From: Arenibacter algicola
GTDB lineage: Bacteria > Bacteroidota > Bacteroidia > Flavobacteriales > Flavobacteriaceae
DNA length: 64,000 bases
NCBI RefSeq assembly: GCF_018860365.1
Contig: NZ_JAHKPO010000014.1
Coordinates: 620,001-684,000, forward strand
Direction: 5' to 3'
Within the stretch, counting starts at the first letter, position 1, and each line of letters begins with the position of its first letter. Position numbers and translations under genes: made by a program. The notes under the pieces are model-generated. The model was given only the letters and a program-made list of their open reading frames with translations, had not been told where the DNA came from and searched no databases. This document shows positions 46,256 to 52,808 of the stretch, piece by piece.

Positions 46256-46507
46256 ATGGTTGATACTATCGGAATTTTTGCGGGTTTTTTTACAACCATA
46301 GGTGCGCTGCCACAAATAATTAAGGCATACCGAACCAAAAGTGTGGGTGATATATCGTTATGGATGTTTGTAACCATACTAACCGGTGTTATCCTATGGA
46401 CAATTTACGGAACAATTAAAATGGATTGGCCAATAATTATAACCAATGGGTTATCCTCTATCTTGAATGGTATTATGATTCTTTTTTATTTTAAATTTTA
46501 CAAGTGA
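46256..46507 (+). CDS. SemiSWEET/PQ-loop small transporter
   Basis: An 83-residue membrane protein with three helices. IGIFAGFFTTIGALPQIIKAYRTKSVGDISLWMF contains the PQ-loop motif (residues 18-19 PQ) typical of SemiSWEETs, which work as dimers and move sugars or other small solutes. It lies 55 bp after the decarboxylase on the same strand with no terminator between, so it is likely the fourth gene of the cluster and could carry its product or precursor. The link is by position only. Confidence 0.85.
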   Translation: MVDTIGIFAGFFTTIGALPQIIKAYRTKSVGDISLWMFVTILTGVILWTIYGTIKMDWPIIITNGLSSILNGIMILFYFKFYK

Positions 46508-46839
46508 TTATAAGTCCAATTGTACGTTAGAAATATTCAAATATATTATATAAGTAGTTATTGGATTCCATTCTATAAACCTTTACTAATTATAGATTGG
46601 ATATCTGTGGATGAAAAGATAAACATGCTATAAGTTTTTGGATGGTTACAGGAATTTTAAGAGCGTAATGCTTTCAATTCAATGCTTACATTTTTAAGTA
46701 ATCCAAGACACAAATGTGATTTGTTGAGTAAAGTAAAATAAAGTAACCCCTTTTGCTTTAGAACTAAGAACAATTCTTTTACGATCAATTTGAACGGTTT
46801 TCCTATAGTATTTTTAATGTAAACTAAATAATAAAAGAT
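46508..46839. other. Intergenic region, 332 bp
   Basis: AT-rich spacer between the SemiSWEET and VOC genes. A minus-strand frame here (46657-46935) runs into the VOC gene and is not credible. Nothing else recognised. Confidence 0.4.
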
Positions 46840-47241
46840 ATGACTGTACAAGCTTACTTGGCTTTTGGGGGCAATTGTCAGGAGGCCCTCAATTTTTACG
46901 CGGATTGTTTCAATGCAGAAATTAAGAATAGACAAACTTATGCAGATAAGGAATTAGATGTCCCTTCTTCCTACAGAGGTAAACTTCAACATGCTGAACT
47001 GAAGGGAAATGGAGTGCATATAATGGCCTATGATGCGACACCGGATACTCCTTTGACAGATGGTAGTAAAATACATTTGAGCATTGATCTGGACCAAAAA
47101 GAAAAAGCAGAAAAACTTTATAAAAAATTATCTTCCGGTGGCAGAATTCACCATGAGTTGCGCGAAAGAGAATGGAAAGCGCTTTTTGCTCGCTTTACCG
47201 ATAGATATGGAATCAATTGGATGATTAACTGTGATATTTGA
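46840..47241 (+). CDS. VOC family protein, PhnB-like
   Basis: A 133-residue vicinal-oxygen-chelate fold protein of the PhnB/3-demethylubiquinone-methyltransferase-like branch: AYLAFGGNCQEALNFYADCF at the start, IHLSIDLDQKEKAEKLYKKLS in the middle and FTDRYGINWMINCD at the end. PhnB-type proteins have no firmly established reaction. It lies alone between the SemiSWEET gene and a very small frame. No metal-ligand set of classical glyoxalase I is evident. Confidence 0.85.
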   Translation: MTVQAYLAFGGNCQEALNFYADCFNAEIKNRQTYADKELDVPSSYRGKLQHAELKGNGVHIMAYDATPDTPLTDGSKIHLSIDLDQKEKAEKLYKKLSSGGRIHHELREREWKALFARFTDRYGINWMINCDI

Positions 47242-47289
47242 ACTAAGGGTAGTTTAATTGATATTCATAATCATCAATAATAAATATAT

Positions 47290-47400
47290 ATGAAAACTTT
47301 AAACATATTAGGACTGGCATCTACTTTAATTAAAAGTAGGAAATTGAAATTAATGGCTGTTGGGGCACAACTGGCATATCTCACTTATCGTTATATTTAA
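47290..47400 (+). CDS. Very small protein, 36 residues
   Basis: ATG at 47290 and TAA ending at 47400 give a basic peptide MKTLNILGLASTLIKSRKLK followed by LMAVGAQLAYLTYRYI. It has an amphipathic Lys-rich centre and a hydrophobic tail, like the tiny membrane-associated stress peptides of Flavobacteria. It starts 48 bp after the VOC gene, on the same strand. The evidence is only an A-rich leader and plausible composition. Confidence 0.4.
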   Translation: MKTLNILGLASTLIKSRKLKLMAVGAQLAYLTYRYI

Positions 47401-47783
47401 ACAAGAAGAAAAAGCAAAAAGTAGTTTTATCTGCGATACTTATAAAAAACAATAATAATCTAATATCAATTAAATTCTATGGTAAAAATAGAATTGGAAA
47501 AAGATATACGGTTAGAAAACATGGTGAATCGTTCATGGGAATAGTTATTGTATCATCTTTTAAATTTTATTTTTTAATACTTTCTTCCAGTGCGAATAGA
47601 AGTTCATCGAAACGGATAGACCTCCCCTACTGAATTATAAACCATATAATTCAATGTGGCCGATCCACAATTATTAGAGTTCATATTTATATGATTTGAA
47701 TTAAGCTACACGAACGATGCATTGTAGTTTTATCAATATGTCAAACGGTAGGCATTAACTGTTACCGCATAAAATTATTATAT
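47401..47783. other. Intergenic region, 383 bp
   Basis: Spacer before the DUF2383 gene. A 21-codon frame at 47479 is not supported. No hairpin or promoter element stands out. Confidence 0.4.
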
Positions 47784-48233
47784 ATGAACGATAATATAAG
47801 AAATATTGAGGACCGTTTAAATGATATTATTCGGAAAAACGAAGATTCAGTCAAAGGTTACGAAAAGGCTGTAGAGAATACCACTGAATTAGGATTGCAA
47901 TCCTATTTTCGAAATAAGGCTCGTGAGCGACGTATATTTTTGGAAGAATTGAAATCCGTTGCTCCAGCTTTAAATACTAGGGATGAAATAGATGGTAGTA
48001 CCTTAGGGGCATTACATAGAACATGGATGGATATTAAGGCCTTCTTTTCCGGTGATGATGAAGAGGCTATGTTGGAAGAAGCTATTAGAGGAGATAACGC
48101 GGCTATTGATGAATACAATGAAGTTTTAGTTGATGTTCGACTACCATCTGAAGCGGCTGCTGTAATAAGAAGACAGCGAGATCGGCTTAAAGAAGATCTA
48201 CATCGAATAAAAACATTGGAAGACCTTAGGTGA
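47784..48233 (+). CDS. PA2169/DUF2383 four-helix-bundle protein
   Basis: A 149-residue helical cytosolic protein. LNDIIRKNEDSVKGYEKAVEN, TELGLQSYFRNKARERRIFLEEL, GSTLGALHRTWMDIKAFF and EEAIRGDNAAIDEYNEVL are the characteristic helices of the PA2169/DUF2383 family, a ferritin-like bundle with Glu and His at the core. These proteins are found with general stress genes such as DUF892, CsbD and lmo0937. Metal binding is plausible but unproven. A long hairpin terminator follows. Confidence 0.9.
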   Translation: MNDNIRNIEDRLNDIIRKNEDSVKGYEKAVENTTELGLQSYFRNKARERRIFLEELKSVAPALNTRDEIDGSTLGALHRTWMDIKAFFSGDDEEAMLEEAIRGDNAAIDEYNEVLVDVRLPSEAAAVIRRQRDRLKEDLHRIKTLEDLR

Positions 48234-48246
48234 TTTTTGGCCTATT

Positions 48247-48287
48247 TAATAATGAATAAGGGCCCATTGGGGCCTTATTCATTATTA
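48247..48287 (+). terminator. Long hairpin after the DUF2383 gene
   Basis: A 17-bp stem with a one-base bulge: TAATAATGAATAAGGGCC (48247-48264) pairs with GGCCTTATTCATTATTA (48271-48287). The T-run after it is weak, so it may act in both directions or need help. Position, 14 bp after the stop, supports a terminator. Confidence 0.65.
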
Positions 48288-48459
48288 GAACAAGTGAAAT
48301 TATTACTTATTTTAATGGCGATTTTTGTTCCAATTTATAAAGACTCATAATTGATGACCTTAAATTATCACTATGCTGACACAAAGGAATAAATGCTATA
48401 TTTTTATTGAAACTCATTTACTATTCAAATGAGCACATTAAAATTTATATTAACATGTA

Positions 48460-49983
48460 ATGGCTATAGTTGGAAATGTTATAAAGGGGTTTTTAGAACT
48501 AAGAGATGTACTGGTGACTACAAGAAACCCAGTATCAGAACAACGAAATGTATTGACGGATATCTTGGACAAGGCGAAAAATACGGCATTCGGGAAACAT
48601 TACGACTTTGAAAAAATCTTGGTCTCAGAAAATACACCCCGTGCTTTTGCCGACCGGATTCCTTTTTTTGATTATAATAAAATGAATGGTGAATGGTGGC
48701 AAAAATTACATTCCGGACATACAGATGTGACCTGGCCCGGCAGTCCGGATTACTTTGCTGTTAGTTCTGGGACTACAGGAACAAAAAGCAAACGTATTCC
48801 TATAACCAATGAAATGATTAATTGCATTCAGGATACCGGGATTAAACAAATATATGCTCTTACTAATTTTAGTCTTCCAGCTGAATTTTTTGAAAAGGAT
48901 ATTTTAATGTTGGGAAGTTCGACCCAGTTACGAAAACTGGACGAATATGAGGAAGGCGAAATAAGCGGAATTAGTGCAAAAAGTATTCCTGTGTGGTTCA
49001 GAGGCTATTATAAGCCAGGAGAAGAAATTTCTAAAATAGACGGCTGGGAAAATAAAGTGCTAAAAATAGCAGAAGAAGCTCCTAATTGGGACGTTGGTGC
49101 TATAAGCGGAATACCCTCTTGGGTAGAACTGATGCTACAGGCAGTAATTGACTACCATAAACTGGATAATATTCACGCAATCTGGCCCAATCTACAAGTT
49201 TATACCTCTGGAGGGGTTGCTTTTGGTCCCTATAAAAAGAGTTTTAATGACTTATTGGGTAAAGACATTACAGTAATTGACACCTATTTGGCCTCGGAAG
49301 GTTTTATCGCCTTTCAATCGAGACCTGATACGGATGCTATGCAATTGGTTACCGATGGTGGAATTTACTTTGAGTTTGTACCTTTTAAACCTAAATATAT
49401 TAATGAAGATGGGTCTTTAACTATTGATGCTCCATCAATTACGTTAGATAATGTTGAATTGGGTCAAGATTATGTCCTTATAATTAGTACAGTGGCTGGT
49501 GCTTGGCGATATATAATTGGTGATACTATTGAATTTACTAATTTGGAGAAAGCGGAAATTAGAATTACGGGAAGAACCAAATTTTTTCTAAACACCGTAG
49601 GATCGCAGCTTTCCGTGAATAAAATGGATGATGCAGCACAACATTTAGAAGATAAATTTTCAATGAGGATACCAGAGTATACCATTTGTGCGAAACGTAT
49701 AAATGGAGATTTCCATCATATTTGGTATTTGGGTACTGAGAATGAGTGCAATGAAGTGGAAATTGCGGAAGAATTAGATAGATTTTTACAGGGTACCAAT
49801 AAGAATTATCGGGTAGCTAGGTCCAAAGCTTTGAAAGGCATCAAGGTCAAAACAATAACTCCAAATATATTCTACGAATGGAACGGACTTAACAAGAAAA
49901 AAGGTGGTCAAGTCAAAATGGAACGTGTCATGGGAGAAAATAAATTTGCGGAATGGGAGAATTTTGTCCAACGTGCCATTTGA
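48460..49983 (+). CDS. GH3 family acyl-adenylate amido ligase-like protein
   Basis: A 507-residue ANL-superfamily enzyme of the plant GH3 type, normal length. YFAVSSGTTGTKSKRIPIT (99-117) is the adenylation P-loop motif, VYTSGGVAFGPYKKSF lies near residue 247, and IIGDTIEFTNLEKAEIRITGRTKFFLN is the C-terminal hinge. Plant GH3 enzymes join amino acids to acyl acids such as auxin. The bacterial ones are uncharacterised in function but common in Bacteroidota. It is convergent with the gene at 49992, 8 bp away. Confidence 0.9.
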   Translation: MAIVGNVIKGFLELRDVLVTTRNPVSEQRNVLTDILDKAKNTAFGKHYDFEKILVSENTPRAFADRIPFFDYNKMNGEWWQKLHSGHTDVTWPGSPDYFAVSSGTTGTKSKRIPITNEMINCIQDTGIKQIYALTNFSLPAEFFEKDILMLGSSTQLRKLDEYEEGEISGISAKSIPVWFRGYYKPGEEISKIDGWENKVLKIAEEAPNWDVGAISGIPSWVELMLQAVIDYHKLDNIHAIWPNLQVYTSGGVAFGPYKKSFNDLLGKDITVIDTYLASEGFIAFQSRPDTDAMQLVTDGGIYFEFVPFKPKYINEDGSLTIDAPSITLDNVELGQDYVLIISTVAGAWRYIIGDTIEFTNLEKAEIRITGRTKFFLNTVGSQLSVNKMDDAAQHLEDKFSMRIPEYTICAKRINGDFHHIWYLGTENECNEVEIAEELDRFLQGTNKNYRVARSKALKGIKVKTITPNIFYEWNGLNKKKGGQVKMERVMGENKFAEWENFVQRAI

Positions 49984-49991
49984 TTTTATAA

Positions 49992-50738
49992 TTAGTTCAT
50001 TAAATCCCTATCATTAACAAGTTTCATAATTTCTTCAGGAGATAAATAATATTTTTTAATTCTAGCTTTATAAATTTCATCTATTTCGGAATTGTTAAGG
50101 ATAAAGTTCTTAGTACTTAGAATATAACCTTCCATTCCATGATTTACGGCGTGGGTATCGGCTGCGCGTTCAACTTTCATTAAATATTTATCGGAAAACA
50201 AATATTTTATTGCAAACCATAATAGATTCAGGCTACTTCTGTTGCTATAGTCAATCACATGTCCCAATTCGTGACCTAACCAACCTATCATAACATCATT
50301 CGGGATATCGCTGGTAAGATACTCCTTGCCTGAAATCAATATTTTTTCACTAATTAAAATCTTATATTGACGCTTTTTCCTGGACTTAAAAAAGCTCCAA
50401 AAGTTTGGCTGAGCCAACATAGTGGATTTTTTTATATTATGCTTAAATTTAAAAGTAATACTTGTTTCATTAAGTTCAGTGAAGTGGGATAGAGCGATAT
50501 TCGCCTGGTTGCTAATTGATTCGGGGATAACGTGCTGAGCAGTGGTAAATAAAGAATTCATGATTAATAACGGAAATAACAACTTAATACTCAAAACTAA
50601 GTTTTTGGTAAAAATTTGTTTTTGGGGATTAAATCTCACTTTAGTTATTTTAAAGTACATATGTCTTAGTAGATTGCTAAATTTCGAATGATTATCAAAG
50701 ATACTTTCCCCTGATAAACCTTTGTACCAGGACGACAA
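49992..50738 (-). CDS. Putative membrane-anchored or exported zinc metalloprotease (HELGH)
   Basis: A 248-residue frame. GWLGHELGHVID (HELGH at 156-160) is a zinc-binding HExxH motif, and ERAADTHAV 30 residues on (Glu190) could be the third ligand, giving a gluzincin layout. A hydrophobic stretch NLVLSIKLLFPLLIMNSLFTTAQ (46-68) looks like a signal peptide or anchor. Upstream of it the frame runs to an implausible N-terminus (MSSWYKG), so the real start may be the ATG at residue 27 (about 50660). No named family. It lies next to the insertion element and could have lost or gained its 5' end in that event. Confidence 0.6.
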   Translation of the reverse strand: MSSWYKGLSGESIFDNHSKFSNLLRHMYFKITKVRFNPQKQIFTKNLVLSIKLLFPLLIMNSLFTTAQHVIPESISNQANIALSHFTELNETSITFKFKHNIKKSTMLAQPNFWSFFKSRKKRQYKILISEKILISGKEYLTSDIPNDVMIGWLGHELGHVIDYSNRSSLNLLWFAIKYLFSDKYLMKVERAADTHAVNHGMEGYILSTKNFILNNSEIDEIYKARIKKYYLSPEEIMKLVNDRDLMN

Positions 50739-50856
50739 TTCAAAGAATTGCTTTGATGTCGAATGTTGTTAGTATTAAGAATGTAGTTTGGACTGATTAA
50801 AAGAGTTTTTCATTTAAAGATAATGGGAATTGAATAGATCTTATTATAGTTATTTA

Positions 50857-50885
50857 TGTAAGCTCCCCCTAATTAGAACTGTTTA
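50857..50885. repeat. Left terminal inverted repeat of the IS3-family element
   Basis: TGTAAGCTCCCCC to AACTGTTTA. It pairs with 52045-52074. The OrfB stop codon (TAA, read from 50885 to 50883) lies inside this repeat. Confidence 0.88.
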
Positions 50886-51725
50886 GTTTTCTAAAACTTC
50901 ATTAAAGTTATTGTTTTTAATTCTTTTGGGACTAGTCCCAAAAGAATTAAGTTTCGCATATTTTACTGGTGGTATTTTACCTAGGGCATCGTGGGGCCTG
51001 TGATGATTGTAATCGTTCATCCAGATCTGTGTTTGCTCCCTTACCTGGTCGATATCCTCAAATATATATTTATTGAGGACCCCGCGCCGATAACTACCAT
51101 TGAATCTTTCAACAAAAGCATTTTGGGTCGGCTTGCCCGGCTGGATATATTTGAATTCAATTTTATGCATCTGGCTCCAATCGTTCGTTAAATGGGCTAT
51201 GAACTCCGGTCCATTATCCATTCGGATCTTCTTTGGTTTTCCTCTTTTATTGATAAGATGGTTCAATACCCAGACAATGCGGTTGCTGGGCAAAGAAAAA
51301 TCAACTTCTATATGAAGTATTTCCCGTTTAAAATCATCGATGACGTTAAATGATCTGAAGCGTCTCTTGTTCTCCAAAACATCGGTTACAAAATCCATGC
51401 TCCAGGTATGGTTTAGTTCATCGGGGACCTCCAAGGGTTCCTTTATCCTTGCAGGTAAGCGTTTCTTTATCTTTCTTCTCAAAGGCAGTCCAAGGGCCTT
51501 GTACACACGATGGACACGTTTATGGTTCCATGGTCTGCCTTCATTGCGTAAACGGTCATAAGACTTCCAAAAGCCTTCCTCTGAGTGTTCCTTCGCTTTT
51601 TGTTGTAATGCCTCTTCTATCTCGGTATCGTCTTTTGGCAAAGGTTTGTAATAGTAAACGCTCTTACTCATATTCAATACACGGCACGCCCTACTGATGC
51701 CGTAATGAATAAGCTCCTTGGTCAT
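50883..51725 (-). CDS. IS3-family transposase OrfB (DDE integrase domain)
   Basis: A 280-residue transposase. The N-terminal HTH_21-like region ([29 protein letters not shown]) is followed by the rve integrase core with the catalytic triad in TWSMDFVTD (Asp), IRMDNGPEF (Asp) and [12 protein letters not shown] (Glu). It is normally made as a fusion with OrfA by -1 frameshifting: the frame is open back to the A-run at 51753-51759. It appears intact, so the element may still be mobile. Confidence 0.95.
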   Translation of the reverse strand: MTKELIHYGISRACRVLNMSKSVYYYKPLPKDDTEIEEALQQKAKEHSEEGFWKSYDRLRNEGRPWNHKRVHRVYKALGLPLRRKIKKRLPARIKEPLEVPDELNHTWSMDFVTDVLENKRRFRSFNVIDDFKREILHIEVDFSLPSNRIVWVLNHLINKRGKPKKIRMDNGPEFIAHLTNDWSQMHKIEFKYIQPGKPTQNAFVERFNGSYRRGVLNKYIFEDIDQVREQTQIWMNDYNHHRPHDALGKIPPVKYAKLNSFGTSPKRIKNNNFNEVLEN

Positions 51726-51745
51726 CGTCCTTTTACGGCAAGGCT

Positions 51746-52012
51746 TTAGAGCTTTTTTTCAATGATCTCTTTTGCCATCTGATGATCCAGTGCCAAGGTC
51801 GCATACATCTGTTTGAGTTTACGGTTCTCCTCCTCAAGCTCTTTAAGTCGTTTGAGTTCCTTGGAATTCATGCCTGCATATTTAGAGCGCCACTTGTAAA
51901 AAGCAGCGGAACTGACGCCATGCTCACGACTGATCTGGTCCACACTCTTACCATTATCGAACTCCTTTAAAATCTTTGCAATCTGCGTGGGTGAAAATTT
52001 GCTCTTTCTCAT
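51746..52012 (-). CDS. IS3-family transposase OrfA
   Basis: An 88-residue DNA-binding protein with a helix-turn-helix ([37 protein letters not shown]) and a leucine-zipper-like end ([19 protein letters not shown]). It ends EIIEKKL at the slippery run. Typical of the IS3 group. Confidence 0.93.
   Translation of the reverse strand: MRKSKFSPTQIAKILKEFDNGKSVDQISREHGVSSAAFYKWRSKYAGMNSKELKRLKELEEENRKLKQMYATLALDHQMAKEIIEKKL
51752..51759 (-). promoter_or_regulatory. Programmed -1 frameshift site of the IS
   Basis: On the minus strand the sequence is GAA AAA AAG C at the end of OrfA. Slipping back one base continues in an open frame ([15 protein letters not shown]) straight into OrfB. Seven A residues followed by G is the classical IS3 slippery sequence. 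Confidence 0.8.
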
Positions 52013-52044
52013 ACTGTTTAAAATTAAGATTATTATTCTACTTT

Positions 52045-52074
52045 TAAACAGTTCGGTTTTAAGGGAAGCTTACA
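52045..52074. repeat. Right terminal inverted repeat of the IS3-family element
   Basis: Its complement reads TGTAAGCTTCCCTT to AACTGTTTA, matching the left repeat with a few mismatches and one length difference. Confidence 0.88.
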
Positions 52075-52468
52075 ATACATCTGCGATTGGATGTGAAATC
52101 CAACTAGAATTTTTATCGGCCAGCTTTTCTAATTTAAGAGTTCTTTTTTCATTATTTATATTTTGAAAGTAAATTTCTCCTTCTAAGGAAATTTGATTGG
52201 CCACATGATTAGCCGTTACTAGATAGGTGTCGAGGTCCTTACTTACAAAAAATCCTGACCCTGTCACGGCATATTTAAAAGGTTTTATCTTCCCAGATGA
52301 GATTTCTTTAATGTATATTTCATAATTGTTTTCCTTCTTTACTACTGAATCTTTGAGAAAAACGATAGAATTAAAAAAAATTCTTTCATCTCCATCTTCA
52401 CCCTGACCTAAAGCCTCTAGGCAATTAGATATACAGATTAGGAATATTATTGTATATGTTAGCTTCAT
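52070..52468 (-). pseudogene. Secreted trypsin-like serine protease, 3' part lost at the IS
   Basis: The frame starts with a signal peptide (LTYTIIFLICISNCLEALGQ) and reaches SGFFVSKDLDTYLVTANHVA, in which TANHVA is the catalytic-His segment of trypsin/DegP-like proteases. The frame continues to SHPIADVL and then stops within the first bases of the IS: codon TTG spans the junction and TAA is supplied by the IS end. The Asp and Ser parts of the catalytic triad are missing. On the far side of the IS I find no continuation, so the 3' half is deleted. Confidence 0.75.
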
Positions 52469-52499
52469 TTTTACTTTTGGTTATTTAGCTTATATAAAA

Positions 52500-52691
52500 T
52501 TATTCTCTTGTTTGATAGAGCCACAATTTTACTTTATGTACTCTATATCTTAAACCCTTGTAATATGTTGCCCTTGAAATCTCAACACGTTCGCATATTT
52601 CTTTCACTGAAAGTTTTCCGTCCTTGAAATACTGTTCACAAATTATCATATTTATGGACTTTATTTTTCTTGAGAAATCTGTGGATGTCAT
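52500..52691 (-). CDS. Short helix-turn-helix protein, resolvase-like HTH
   Basis: A 63-residue basic protein. LSVKEICERVEISRATYYKGLRYR is a helix-turn-helix of the kind found at the C-terminus of Hin/Gin-type serine recombinases and in small DNA-binding proteins. There is no recombinase catalytic domain upstream, so it is either a free-standing HTH protein or a remnant of a recombinase. It lies between the truncated protease and the helicase gene. Confidence 0.5.
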   Translation of the reverse strand: MTSTDFSRKIKSINMIICEQYFKDGKLSVKEICERVEISRATYYKGLRYRVHKVKLWLYQTRE

Positions 52692-52808
52692 TTTTTTCGT
52701 TTACCCCTGTTGTACTAATAGCACTTATATTCTTCTTATAATAAGTATGATATAGTTAACTCGTGAAGATTTTTATTTTACAGTTCTCGCGGAACAAGGA
52801 TATTGAAT

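Larger units (their letters stand above)
50857..52074 (-). mobile_element. IS3-family insertion sequence, complete, 1218 bp
   Basis: Bounded by imperfect terminal inverted repeats of 29-30 bp (50857-50885 and 52045-52074, both ends TGTAAGC). It contains two overlapping-frame genes, OrfA (51746-52012) and OrfB (50883-51725), with an A-run slippery site between them. OrfB carries all three DDE residues. Flanking bases (TTTA on the left, ATAC on the right) do not form a target duplication, so one side has been rearranged since insertion. It sits inside a truncated protease gene. Confidence 0.92.

Noticed and set aside
41908-46507. Naming the PLP-enzyme cluster a siderophore operon
   Set aside because: No NIS synthetase, SbnB-like dehydrogenase, TonB receptor or iron-type operator is visible in the window, so only the enzyme types are called.
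46657-46935. 92-codon minus-strand frame overlapping the VOC gene start
   Set aside because: Shadow of the VOC gene and its leader; no own features.
50846-52084. Target site duplication flanking the IS3-family element
   Set aside because: Left flank ends TTTA and right flank begins ATAC; no 3- or 4-base match, so no duplication is reported.
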